The translations under genes were made by a program, and so were the position numbers. Positions 27,775-41,061 of a DNA stretch of 64,000 nucleotides are shown piece by piece (the first letter of the stretch is position 1; each line of letters starts with the position of its first letter). The notes under the pieces are model-generated. The model made no database searches and had not been told where the DNA came from. It was given only the letters and a program-made list of their open reading frames with translations. Source of the stretch: Diphasiastrum complanatum (taxonomy: Eukaryota; Streptophyta; Lycopodiopsida; Lycopodiales; Lycopodiaceae); NCBI GenBank assembly GCA_029204225.1, contig CM055107.1, positions 42,654,007 to 42,718,006 of the forward strand, given 5' to 3'.

Positions 27775-29194
27775 CCTAGTACACAACTGACCTCTATGAC
27801 ATAAAGCTCTAATTTAGGAGTATAAATTTAAATGACCATAACCAGGCAATGCATCATTGCTACAAACATTACATGAGGTTATTCTAATTAATCTAGTTGT
27901 AAATACTCTACAAAAGCTCTAAGCTCAGTGTTGCTTTGACGAAAATTCATGACATGATGTTTTGATGTAAGGGGATTCCAGCTAGTAAACTTCATGCTCG
28001 AGGCTCAAACCATGTTAAGGGGCTGCTGAAGAACTAGTTGAGGCATGTCTGAGAGGAGCACCTTGTTGAAAAGGTTAAGTATCCCCGGGTTTGCACCACT
28101 GAAGGAGATTATAACCTTCACCTCTTTTTGAGGGTCCAAGTTCACCATAAAGTGAACCATACCACGAGGAACCACAAAGACATCATTTGCTTGCAACGTT
28201 TGATTGAAGAGCTTGTCTTTGGAGTCTATGAAGCCTACAGTAAAAGTTCCTTGGATGACCTAGTACACAACTGACCTCTATGACATAAAGCTCTAATTTA
28301 GGAGTATAAATTTAAATGACCATAAGGTGTCCTTTATCCCAATGAAAGGAAGAAATCAAAGGCTTGCTTTTAAAAATATCGTTTATAAATGATGATGAAC
28401 ACTTATACTAAAATTGTTAAGAATGCTATTTTGCACACTATAGCTTAGTAAAAACTTGCATGATGGTCCCTATAGTGGATTAGGAAAATTCTCAATAGCA
28501 ATTTCTTGAATCAAGTATAGAATAGTATTATCAATTGAATTAAAAGTTTCAACGTTGGATCCACCTAAAATAACCAAACGTCATGTTGTCATTGTCACAT
28601 CACATAATGTGCTAAACATAACAATCAGATCGAGCTATGTTGTTATTGGAGTGAAAGCAATAAAGTCATGAAGTTGTTGACATGGTTATAGCTTTTCAAA
28701 AAAGAGGTGTTGGTATTCAAACTTATATGAGTACAAAACTACTTATTAGCTCAAACTCAAGTGGCTATGTTGTAAAACCAGGCAATGCATCATTGTTACA
28801 AACATTACATGAGCTTATTCTAATTAATCTAGTTGTAAATACTCTACAAAACAAGCTAAGTAGTAGCTCTAAGCTCAGTGTTGCTTTGACGAAAATTCAT
28901 GACATGATGTTTTGATGTAGTAAACTTCATGCTCGAGGCTCAAACCATGTTAAGGGGCTGCTGAAGAACTAGTTGAGGCATGTCTGAGAGGAGCAGCTTG
29001 CTGGAAAGGTTAACTATCCCCGGGTTTGCACTACTAAAGGAGAATATAACCTTCACCTCTTTTTGAGGGTCCAAGTTCACCATAAAGTGAACCATACCAC
29101 GAGGAACCACAAAGACATCATTTGCTTGCAACGTTTGATTGAAGAGCTTGTCTTTGGAGTCTATGAAGCCTACAGTAAGAGTTCCTTGGATGAC
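27775..29194. repeat. Tandem duplication of germin-like 3' region (unit 1: 484 bp; unit 2: 936 bp)
   Basis: CCTAGTACACAACTGACC begins at 27775 and again at 28259. Unit 1 runs through downstream sequence into the C-terminal half of a germin-like frame and stops at CCTTGGATGAC (28258). Unit 2 contains the same elements plus about 450 bp of extra sequence after GACCATAA (about 28325-28776), and leads into the complete germin-like gene. The units differ at many bases, for example CACCTTGTTGAAAAGG against CAGCTTGCTGGAAAGG, so the duplication is older than the large duplication. Copy 2 has only one unit. Confidence 0.88.
28005..28258 (-). pseudogene. Germin-like protein, C-terminal fragment
   Basis: This encodes about the last 84 residues of a germin-like protein, from VIQGTFTVGFIDSKDKLFNQ to the same C-terminus as the neighbouring full gene. 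It retains the second cupin box (VVPRGMVHFMVN). The N-terminal half, including the HxH motif and signal peptide, is absent because the tandem-duplication junction falls at 28258/28259. It differs from the full gene at several residues (for example IISFSGANPGILNLFNKVLL). It is a pseudogene and is missing from duplication copy 2. Confidence 0.85.
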
Positions 29195-29491
29195 GTAAAT
29201 CAGCTTAGAACCTCGAGGATGGAAGTGAAGAGCAAGGATCCCTCCCGGCTGGAAATACATAAGCGCATTAGAGATACCCAGCCCGTGTAATGCTGGAAAA
29301 TCCGACACAAAAGCGGTTTTTGTAGCAGTTTCTCCAGGCCCAGCAGAGAACCTTCCACGAAAACCAGTAAAAGTGAAGAAATTGCCATCCAACGGTACGC
29401 CCATACTTACAAAATCTGTTGTTAGCTCTGGATCTGAGCCTTGGACAATCATAGCTCGGACTAAAAGAGATATCAGCATTGCAAGAAACAT
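28940..29491 (-). CDS. Germin-like protein (cupin), copy 1
   Basis: A 183-residue secreted cupin. The start at 29491 gives a signal peptide (residues 1-18, MFLAMLISLLVRAMIVQG) directly before SDPELTTD, the usual mature start of germin-like proteins; an upstream in-frame ATG at 29545 would add 18 residues before it. Cupin box 1 has LHFHPRGSK with His89 and His91, but the expected Glu ligand is Lys96. Box 2 is VVPRGMVHF with His135. The mature chain has no Cys, so the N-terminal disulfide typical of true germins is absent. A glycosylation sequon NQT lies at 118-120. Germins bind Mn in the apoplast and some act as superoxide dismutase or oxalate oxidase; the Lys substitution makes metal enzyme activity doubtful. 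It lies within the tandem array above. Products of the two copies are identical; one synonymous Phe codon differs. Confidence 0.88.
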   Translation of the reverse strand: MFLAMLISLLVRAMIVQGSDPELTTDFVSMGVPLDGNFFTFTGFRGRFSAGPGETATKTAFVSDFPALHGLGISNALMYFQPGGILALHFHPRGSKLIYVIQGTLTVGFIDSKDKLFNQTLQANDVFVVPRGMVHFMVNLDPQKEVKVIFSFSSANPGIVNLSSKLLLSDMPQLVLQQPLNMV

Positions 29492-29730
29492 ATTTTTGTT
29501 GACGTATGTATATAATCCTTTGCAACTCCAATTATGTGATTCCAAAAAAACGGTATTACAAAATCAGGTTAGCATAAGAAATTGAAAACTCGAGTGTGAT
29601 ATAAAGAAAAGAGTCTACACAATGATATCAGAATGAAAAAGACCGCATTAGTGTAGTGTTTCAACAACCTCTCCTAGCTAACTAGCTATTGTGCTGTGTC
29701 TCAAGGAAGAAAGGTAGAAAGTTGGTTGCA

Positions 29731-29739
29731 GAGAGAGAG

Positions 29740-29785
<46 letters not shown>
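29731..29785. repeat. (AG)n microsatellite upstream of germin-like gene
   Basis: A 55-bp GA run with one GC interruption near 29741, about 240 bp upstream of the germin-like start codon. GAGA tracts can lie in plant promoters, but no function is shown here. Copy 2 has the counterpart at 60647-60702. Confidence 0.95.
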
Positions 29786-33306
<3,521 letters not shown>

Positions 33307-33404
33307 CTCCGCATCCTCCTCCTACTACTGCTACTATTACACTTTGGCAAAGGGCCTCCTTTTTTTTTTTTGTCCTGCGGTACACGACAAAATTCCAACA
33401 TGAG

Positions 33405-33860
33405 GTTCATCTTCTGAATTCTTCAACCTCTTAGCGAATAGCTTCATCCATTGCCTGCTGCAATGTGATGTATTGTTCACGACATTTGAGTTCACGTTTG
33501 ATTCATTTTGGTAATCGGGCCAAAAACACATAACCAGCGCTTCGTCATTCAAAAGATCAGGTTCACATTCAGAACGAAGATGCTTAATACGTTCAATGTA
33601 ATCACTCACCATCTCTTTCTTTCCCATTTTAATTCTACTTAATAATAGGAAAGGGACTTCTAAAAAATTTCTGGATTTAAATCTCGTAATCAGTCCAACT
33701 TTCACTACTTTTCAATCAGAACGTTCAGTCAAGTCTTGATTGTAAAACCAATCCTGAGCAGCACCAGTCAAAGACATAGGAAAAAGCTTAAGCTTGTTTT
33801 TTGAATTAACTTCACTATAGACTTCGCAAGATTCAGTAATGTGGATCTTATGGATATTTA
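33405..33860 (-). pseudogene. Gypsy-type gag fragment
   Basis: Minus-strand reading gives a Retrotrans_gag-like region: LKLFPMSLTGAAQDWFYNQD (about 33730-33795), then after a stop SRIKMGKKEMVSDYIERIKH (about 33580-33650) and NDEALVMCFWPDY. The L-x-G-A-A-x-x-W pattern and the SDYIERIKHLR block are characteristic of Ty3/Gypsy gag. It has stops and no flanking LTR. Confidence 0.7.
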
Positions 33861-33954
33861 GTTTCTTGAACTAAATGAAGTGAATGCTTGTGCTAATGAT
33901 AGTGGCTTCAATGTGATAGCATGATTAAATAGAAACAAAACAAGCATTCATTGT

Positions 33955-34340
33955 TCAAACAATACAACGGCCACTACTACTGCGTCAACTAACATCAATG
34001 CGACGTTGATAATGGACGAGTTTGAAAAACTTGGCCAGAAGTAGCAGTTGCAGTTGGATAAGATGTAAGCGCCGTTTGATGCAAAGTTGAAAGCCTTGGA
34101 GGAACATCATGCCAAGATTGACAAGGTTGATAAGAAGATGGTCAAAATTTTTCCTAGAAAATGTTTGGTGTGCGATCCGTGTTGGTAATCATACCATGAA
34201 CGAGTTATGAAGAGACATATGACCGATAATTATTGTCATTTGTGCAATTCCAATGGTCACGAAACTATTTTTTGCTTTTTGAAAATAGGCTCTCTACATA
34301 AATTGGCTAGGAGTCTGGGTTCGCCTGACTCACTGTTGAA
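33955..34340 (+). pseudogene. Retroelement gag fragment with zinc knuckle
   Basis: On the plus strand a Lys-rich region (LKALEEHHAKIDKVDKKMVK) is followed by CHLCNSNGHETIFC at 34234-34275, a perfect CX2CX4HX4C zinc knuckle. Stops near 34046, 34064 and 34188 break the frame. Family (Gypsy or Copia) is not clear. It is on the opposite strand to the adjacent Gypsy gag, so it is a separate relic. Confidence 0.55.
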
Positions 34341-35008
34341 AGAGCATGTTATGAGGAGTGTAATGTGAAGAGGGCAAACCTAGATCTCAAAAAAGTCAAG
34401 TCTGTAGGATGCTTTAAATGATTTTTACTATTCTGGGCCTTAAGGCTGGAATTTGGGATTCCAAGCTTGCCTGACTCAATTTAGACTCATCATGACGTGC
34501 TTTATCAATGGTCAAACAGGCAAACCTAGATAGTGAAAATTGGGAGAGATATTGAGGTTTTTCTCTCATATAGGGCCTTTTGTTGTTGTACTTGGCTGAA
34601 TAGTGAAGGAACTTGGAAGTATTCAGATCATTGGCAAATGAAATTTCCTTCACTAGCACTAATTTCAAAGTTCCTTGATGAAGATTCACTTCTCTTTGTC
34701 CAACTTTGTTAATTCACTTTGTTGCACAGTAATGTGTTTGGTGGTCTTCAGCTTCTTTACATGTAACCTGTACTAACTCAATGAACAACTTGGACTATTC
34801 TCTCTTTGCCTATAATCACTCTTCTCAGTTCATGGAAAGAAAAGAATATAACTTGTCACTATACATTTTACTCTTTGAAACATGAAATAACCAAAATACT
34901 AATCATGGAGGTAGACACATAAAAAGAGAAAACAATATACAAGTCAAGTTAAAATGAGCCAAAGAAAGCAAAAGAAAAATACCCAAAATAAGAAAGGTGG
35001 AGAGAATT
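34341..35008. other. No supportable gene
   Basis: Non-coding. The text just downstream of the zinc-knuckle relic and upstream of the Gypsy integrase end carries no recognisable motif. Confidence 0.4.
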
Positions 35009-35216
35009 TTATGTAGCAGGTTGGAAGTGGTAGTAACGCCATAAGCGACTACCAATTACCAATGTTGGTAATGGGGTCCCTTCTAAGGTGGCAAGTTGCA
35101 CATCGCCATTTTTATAAATCTTTGTTACCTTGTATGGACACATGCCTGAAATTTTTAGTTTGCCTTTTGTGATCTTGCTCTGATACATTAGAGCTAAGTC
35201 ACCCTTATGTATGTCC
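35009..35216 (-). pseudogene. Gypsy integrase C-terminal fragment
   Basis: Minus-strand reading contains KGDLALMYQSKITKGKLKIS, GMCPYKVTKIYKNGDVQLAT and LPTLVIGSRLWRYY, ending TAA at 35009-35011. This is the GPY/F-type C-terminal end of Ty3/Gypsy integrase (L-x-x-W-x-GPY-V, GAVQLATLDG). With the protease fragment at 35600-35860 on the same strand it outlines a Gypsy element whose RT, RNase H and most of integrase have been deleted. Confidence 0.75.
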
Positions 35217-35599
35217 TTTTGCTTTAGGACATTGTCATCTAGAGTGATTACTGAGCACCATGGGGAGAGCTCGTCTCCACAAGGTTATGCTGGTTCTAAT
35301 GGGAGCCATGGTAGTTCGACCATGTTCACCCTGATTTCAATCTCGTCATCAAGGGTGACAGGTCCTCAGTTTGTGGTTTTGAATTTGGGCTCTCAATTGG
35401 TTTCTCGAAGTAGGGATATCGTTCCTTTTACAAAACTCATACAATCGACTGTAACTAGAGCCTCAATCAAATTGATGATATTAGTATCAAAATCTTGATG
35501 GATTTCCAATGGCTTGTACCGCTTCTTCTAGTCTCGGTCGATTGTGTGGTCAGCAGTAGATGAAGTTGTCTCCTCTAGTGGGCTAGCAGGCTTGACTGT

Positions 35600-35860
35600 C
35601 TATGTGTTTGGATTCTCGAGTGTGATTCGGTCTGTACTCCAGTCATGGCGTACTTTGGCTAACTTTAGCCAGGGCCTTCCTAATAGAAGTCGATAGGAGG
35701 AGGTTGTTTTTGGAAGATCTAAAACAATGAAGTTAATGACAAAGCGAAGATATGTGACCTTCACATGTACATTCTCCACGATTCCCATAGGTTTGATGCA
35801 ACTTTGGTCGACAAGTTTTATGGAAAGACCTGCGAGGTTTAAGGCACTCAGTCCCCACAT
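35600..35860 (-). pseudogene. Gypsy aspartic-protease region fragment
   Basis: Minus-strand frame contains LAGLSIKLVDQSCIKPMGIV, ENVHVKVTYLRFVINFIVLD and YRLLLGRPWLKLAKVRHDWS. The pattern I-x-V-x-N-x-x-V ... D-F-x-V-L-D ... Y-x-x-LLGRPW is typical of the Gypsy protease (RVP) of plant elements. The catalytic DSGS is not preserved in the frame. The region 35217-35599 has traces of coding but no clear motif. Confidence 0.7.
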
Positions 35861-36281
35861 GGTTCTTTTTTCTCATTCTCCCAAGTGGCTCCTATGGTCA
35901 TCACGAATCGGTCATCGTCACTTTCTCCATCCATGAAGGGTTCAGTAGGTGAGTCCTTTGCTCCTAACCATGTGGTTAAGGCTTGGCGTAAAAATATCTA
36001 CGTTAAGATGGATGTGAGGAAAAAAAAACTAGATGGAAGGAGCCTGTTGGAGGAAGTGGTCTTTAGATTTCAAGTGCTTGAAGCCACCACGAAAGCAATA
36101 TTTGAGAGGCTTGAGAAGTCCATTGAAGAGTTGGAGTTTCTAGCAGACATCTATAGTTGTACCATAAAAGTGTTGTGACTAGGGAACATGGCACTTTAGA
36201 TGTTGACACAGATTTCCGAGTATGGTTTGGAACTCTTCAATACATCACCTAAAGGTATGGTGACTTGACTAGAGGGTGCAA

Positions 36282-36487
36282 TTTTTTGGCGAGCATTTTT
36301 CGGCGAACATATGTCGGCGAGCAGATATTGGCGAGCATTTTTTAGAAAATGTGTACAATGGCGAGCAAATTTGAAACTTTGGGAGTATATATTGGCGAGC
36401 ATTTTCTAGAAATGTGTACAATGGCGAGAAAATCTGAAACTTTAGGACCTATTTTGAATAGTATTTTTTTGGGTTTAGGGTTTAGGG
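36282..36487. repeat. GGCGAGCA-rich repeats and a short TTTAGGG pair
   Basis: The words GGCGAGCA and GGCGAACA recur six or seven times between 36282 and 36430, including a near-duplicate pair of TTGGCGAGCATTTT with ATGTGTACAATGGCGAG. Two exact TTTAGGG units lie at 36474-36487. The first block resembles 3040-3145. The TTTAGGG pair is an interstitial telomere-type or telo-box motif, not a telomere. Confidence 0.6.
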
Positions 36488-36489
36488 TG

Positions 36490-36658
36490 CGATGTGCAGT
36501 TTTTTGTCAGGTATCCTCTCATACTGGAGGATCGCTAAGTTTTTGTGATGTGCAGTTTTTTGTTAGGTGAAATTCATACTGGAGGATCGCTAAGTGTGTC
36601 CAATATTTTGTATTCAAAAGACTGGAACATTGCTATAGTTAAATTGCAACCCGTTCAG
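36490..36658 (+). other. Short tandem duplication and an exon-like frame
   Basis: A roughly 58-bp segment (GATGTGCAGTTTTTTGT to CATACTGGAGGATCGCTAAGT) is repeated in tandem. From the second copy an open stretch contains EIHTGGSLSVSNILYSKDW and NIAIVKLQPVQ and runs to CAG|GTATTT, a consensus donor. It reads like an internal exon, but I do not recognise the protein and found no partner exon. Confidence 0.25.
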
Positions 36659-37692
36659 GTATTTTTGATAGAAAAATAATTGTTTTACCTGAAGCAAATT
36701 GCGAATGTCTCAGCTAAATTTGCTTAACAATGATTCTCATTTATGTGGAAAGTATAAGCATGTAGTGGAACCTGTGACACTCAAAGTATAGCTCAAGGTT
36801 TGTTTATTCAATACCATGTGACAAGAATGGGCCAATTTTAGTTAGATCAAAAGTTAGAACTTGCGTAAATTGATTTTCAAGCACGACATTCAATAATGCG
36901 AGAGGTAACTTTATGATGTCTAATGGCAATTTACGATAAAAACAAATGATTCTTTCTACTTTTTTCACATGAATTTTATTCCTTTCATACTTTGCTAGGT
37001 TCAAAACTGTCAAAAACCAATTAAACCTTCATATTCAGGTGCTAATATGCCAATCTTTTTCGAAGTGTTTGGACTATACTTCAAGCGATATGTCTACCAC
37101 ATTAACACTTATATCCAATGTAGTGGAACTTGTAAGAATCTCTACTCAGCAATTTGTGGGTCCCCACAGCATGAAAAAGGGGCATTTAAATTGGGGAGAT
37201 GGGGAGGGAAAAAATGGAGTTTTGAATGGGAGGAGGTGGGGATTTCAGTATTGTCTTATTCGACGAACATAACAGAATCACGTCATTCAAAGAACAATAG
37301 AAACTTACATTTTATGATGAGCAATGGGAATAGTTGGAACAACTAACTGAATTGTACTACTTCTATTGATACCTATACCACATCCAAAAAATTTGGGGCT
37401 TTGGGTTGCCAATTCAATCAAAACCATAATTAATGTGCTCTGTAGTAACATCTGATTCATAGCATGCACAACCATGAAGAAATTGTTGAAAGTTTAATGG
37501 CAACTTAACAAATATAAGTTCATAGAAGACGACGATAAAATACGTAAGTTAAATAAAATCTGGACTTGTTGTTGTTCGCAACTAGACCCTTCAAGAAAAA
37601 CATTTCTCAAAGAATTTGTACCTACTGCAATCTTGGTATGCTTTGACATGTGAGGTAATGTGCACTGCAATCAAGGCATTCATAATGAACTG
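36659..37692. other. No supportable gene
   Basis: Non-coding by inspection on both strands. A minus-strand frame at 36804-37013 (KIHVKKVERIICFYRKLPLD) has no recognised motif. Confidence 0.45.
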
Positions 37693-38052
37693 TCAAGGGT
37701 AAGTTCTACTTCTTGAGAATGCCTGAAAAAGCTCTGTGTGATTAAGCATTGGTTGGTGGATGAACATGTTTGAATTCTGGTCGCGACCCAATACCCTGAG
37801 AAATATGAAATACAAATGTTTGCAGGCCAAGTATGACTTTCCACCCGAAAATCGCTTCTGAAAATCTGGACATGTACACATGGGCTTATGGGATATGTGT
37901 AAATCATAGCAATTCCCACTGACCATAGAATTCGTAGTCTGTACTTTAAAAATTACATGCTTCATTTTGTCCAATGTTGTTTCTGAAATTATGCATGCAC
38001 CCAAAGACAAAGCTGTCTCTATTCGCTCTTGTGCGACAATAGACACCCCAGG
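37693..38052 (-). CDS. SWIM zinc-finger protein, partial exon
   Basis: The minus-strand frame contains NCYDLHISHKPMCTCPDFQK then SYLACKHLYFIFLRVLGRDQ. The CxC...CxH arrangement with a following helical FxFLRVL segment is the SWIM zinc finger, close in pattern to ZSWIM2-type proteins in which SWIM precedes RING domains and mediates protein or DNA contacts. Upstream of the finger is ERIETALSLGACIISETTLD. A possible acceptor (AATATAG|A) lies at 38053. The 3' end of the exon is uncertain, because the frame runs to a stop at 37693 without an obvious donor. It may be one exon of a host gene extending to higher coordinates (see 38363-38726) or a captured fragment. Confidence 0.5.
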   Translation of the reverse strand, partial: PGVSIVAQERIETALSLGACIISETTLDKMKHVIFKVQTTNSMVSGNCYDLHISHKPMCTCPDFQKRFSGGKSYLACKHLYFIFLRVLGRDQNSNMFIHQPMLNHTELFQAFSRSRTYP

Positions 38053-38362
38053 TCTATATTTATGGCTTTGACGTCTTTATTTGTTGCAGAGGTTAAATTG
38101 CATTTACCACTACCTTCGTTGTTGGGAGCTCTTTTGCTGGCAGTTTCATCGGGTCCTCTTTCAGTGACCGGAAGTGAGATTTGTAACTTGCTCCACAGGC
38201 CAAATGCTTGGTATCTTTGTTGAACGGGGGAGATACTCTATTCTGGCTGCCAAGTGTGTGTGCAATTGGTGTTGCAAAACCACATCATTTGTTATGTCCT
38301 GCCATTGGGATGTGTTCTGGAAGACCAAAAACAAGGAGCAGGAACACCTTTGGATGAGTTTG

Positions 38363-38726
38363 CTATTGCACATCCACATTTTCCTTGAGAAATTCAGAAT
38401 TGGCCTCAAGTACTCTGGGTGTCATAGTTTCTAGAAATTCAGAATTGGCTCCTAGACTACTATCTTCGTGAATATTGCAGTTGTTCTGTTGCATCAGTGG
38501 GTATGCTTGGCCTTCTATTGTCATCCTCCGTTTTGGAGGTGTTGACCACAAAATGAGTTGACAATGACTCTTCAAACATGTATTGTTCATTTCCCTCGAT
38601 GTCAACATGGCTTGCCAACGTTACAAGGGAGGATCTTTCATTGTTGAAGTTAATCACTACATCGATGCCTTTGAAGGATAGATCACTTTCTAGTCTTGAT
38701 TCAATGAAACTCTTGCTCACAATCAA
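38363..38726 (-). other. Exon-like minus-strand stretch near SWIM fragment
   Basis: One frame (38726-38460) contains ESRLESDLSFKGIDVVINFN and a second, shifted frame (to 38363) contains two copies of the phrase ANSEFL (SLGANSEFLETMTPRVLEAN). The change of frame near 38480-38500 suggests a 1-bp indel in a former exon. No domain is recognised. Placement upstream of the SWIM exon on the same strand suggests, but does not show, one gene. Confidence 0.3.
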
Positions 38727-39529
38727 CTTCCCTCCGACAAAATGAAATCTTTAAGGAGAAATAGCAGCGCCATTGAAAGAAATCAGGGCTTCCATTCTAT
38801 TTGCCACATTATACCGTTGAATTTATGCCAGTTCGAATTATGGAAAATTTAAACGATGTGGTCGATATAATTGACAAAGGAATATGTTCTTCAACACAAC
38901 AAAATAACATCTATAATATGCTGGGAAATAAAAAAAACCTAGGTATAGTTTTGGATTGACAACTACCATGCTTGTCAGATATTCATCCAGATATTTATAG
39001 TTGGTGGGAATGAATATTATCAATACCTACGATGTAATTAATGTTTTCTTAGTAAAACTGTTCATATCCCTATGGATAAAACCGTTAGGGTTAATTTATT
39101 GCACATTGATTTACCCCTCTGAGAATCTTGAAGAATACATTCTTTGTTGTATTGGTAGCAGAGAAAAGCAGAAAAATCGCAGATAAAGGATAGCATAGAA
39201 AAGCATATCCAATAATCCCACACATTCATACTAATGGTTTAATATATGGCATAACCTTCCAAGCATTTACTTCTATGTATATAAAGATTTTGTGAGCTTC
39301 AATCCATGATCAGTTTTTTTTAACATTACACTTTCGAGAGGTTATTTCTGTTCATCAATTGAAATCACCATCATATTGTTGTTTGCTCTCCAACAGTTAC
39401 ATCTTTCACAAAGAATGACATAGTTGGTAGATGTTGTAGTTCAAGGACCATAAGTACGGATGAAAATTGGCTGAAAATTAAATCGGATCACAAGTAGCTA
39501 TGAAGGAGAAGTCCTTATTATATTTTTTT
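38727..39529. other. No supportable gene
   Basis: AT-rich non-coding sequence ending at the left arm of the inverted repeat. Confidence 0.5.
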
Positions 39530-40054
39530 GATATAAGCAATACAAATTATCACTTTCCAATTTTTGCAAATTGAAAACTTCAAAACGATTGTTTAAGGAC
39601 TAGACTCAGACATTGGGATAATAGTAACTCTAGCATGTTTGGTTTGCCAGCACTATATCCAAGATTGTGCAGCTCTTTCCTAGCACTATGTCCAAGAACA
39701 CGTAGTTGTTGTCTCCCACTTCTCCACAATACAACAATATTCGAATAGCACTATATCTAGAGTACACTAGCACGTTTGGTTTGCCAACACCATATCCAAG
39801 ATTGTGCAGCTCTTTCCCAGCACTACGTCCAAGAACACGTAGTTGTTGTCTCCCACTTCTCCACAATACAACAATATTTGAATAGCACTATATCCAGGAG
39901 GCCAAGCACTACCCCCAATGGGTATCTGGCCCATTCCAACGAGTGGCTATTCCTAGTGCTTGGGCACTACAATAGCCAGCTCGTGCTCATGCCCGGTTTT
40001 GGAATTTACTTATTTTTCAAAATTTTAAGGTTCTTGCCTGCCTGGGTCAGGCTC
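39530..40054 (+). repeat. Left arm of 525-bp inverted repeat
   Basis: From GATATAAGCAATAC to GGGTCAGGCTC this is the reverse complement of 46868-47392, both arms measuring 525 bp with a few substitutions. It contains a 137-bp tandem duplication that is present in both arms, so that duplication came first. No coding function is seen. Confidence 0.92.
39633..39906 (+). repeat. 137-bp tandem duplication within inverted-repeat arm
   Basis: GCATGTTTGGTTTGCCA at 39633 recurs as GCACGTTTGGTTTGCCA at 39770. Each unit contains CCAAGAACACGTAGTTGTTG and TCTCCACAATACAACAATAT. The right arm carries the same two units in reverse. Confidence 0.9.
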
Positions 40055-40240
40055 GGGGTCCAATATTGGTCTCATGTTCTCTATTTTGTTTGGGTCACTC
40101 AATGAATTTAAATAGCATAACTCAAAACAATTCGAATTTCACTTTGCAAATTTCTAAGTTTAGGGTTAAAGGATTCGTCTCTGCCACTCTCACTCTCACA
40201 TATGTGTTTGCTTCCTCTCTCCTGTTCTCTCTTGTTCTCT
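40055..40240 (+). repeat. Direct repeat partner of 45598-45783
   Basis: GTCCAATATTGGTCTCATGT through the CTCTCTCTTGTTCTC pyrimidine run matches 45598-45783 in the same orientation with a few substitutions and a 6-bp CTCACT expansion. It directly abuts the inverted-repeat arm here, whereas at the second site the two pieces are separated by Copia sequence and one is flipped. Confidence 0.88.
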
Positions 40241-40836
40241 TGTTTCTCCCAAGCAATCAAGCTTCCCAACTCGCCTCCTGCAACTTGCCTCCAGCACCGA
40301 ATCAGGCTTTCACCGTGCCTCCTACAACACATCTCCAACAAAAAATTCTGATTGGCACAGGTATTATTCCGCTTTCGTTGGTGCTCAAACAGAAAAGTGC
40401 ACAAAAAAAAAAATTGGCCATTTTCTGTTTCATGGAATTCTAAAGAAACGCATTCTTGGGTCCAGCGCTGGCGCTGGACTCTCAGAGTCCAATTTGCCTC
40501 CTGAAACTATAAGAACAGGCGAGCTTGGCTCACATCCAAAAAGATCAATTGAAAAAACAACTTTGAGCTTTTTTGCGACAAGCAGCAGTGCAAGGCTAAA
40601 TCAACAAATACTTTCAGAGAAATGAGAAGTAGCAGATCAGATGCTCCATTGAAAACAACTCAGAAACGTGTTCAAAATACTCTGATAGGAAAAGTAATTG
40701 GAACAGACATGTTACAAGACGTCGTTGCATCATTTAGAGTTGTAAAAAGTGTGCCACCGCCTCCTCTATTCCTCTATGTCATCTAGTAGTCAACGAGGCT
40801 ATTAGAATAGTTCAAGAAAACATCACAGACCTTGGA
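40241..40836. other. No supportable gene
   Basis: Pyrimidine-rich then mixed sequence resembling an untranslated leader. It includes a short GC-rich palindrome (CCAGCGCTGGCGCTGG near 40463) and no reliable frame. Confidence 0.4.
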
Positions 40837-41061
40837 ATGAAGTTTCGCACAATGGGATATCTTCGAGAGTTGGGAACTTTCTTTGTCTCCATGAAAAGAG
40901 TAGGTGAGTCAGAGCTTGACAAGCTAGATGCCCATGACTATGGCCCGTTTGAAATCTCCAACATTGTCACCCCAGTATTGTACAAGATGAAATTACCTTT
41001 AGTTTTCAAAGTAACAAAGTATCACAAATGTTCCAGGTCAGTCTTCATCATTTTTGGATCT
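40837..41061 (+). pseudogene. Gypsy integrase C-terminal remnant
   Basis: The plus-strand frame contains LGTFFVSMKRVGESELDKLD, AHDYGPFEISNIVTPVLYKM and LPLVFKVTKYHKCS. It follows the pattern of the Ty3/Gypsy integrase tail (EVGDxVxLxL ... KLxPxxxGPFxIxxxVxxxAYxLxLP ... IHxVFHVS), but is divergent. There are no other parts of the element. Confidence 0.5.

Noticed and set aside
29063-29585. Plus- and minus-strand frames overlapping the germin-like gene (and 59980-60502)
   Set aside because: They are shadows of the germin-like coding strand; none has a motif.
36474-36487. Telomere
   Set aside because: Only two TTTAGGG units; an interstitial motif, not a chromosome end.
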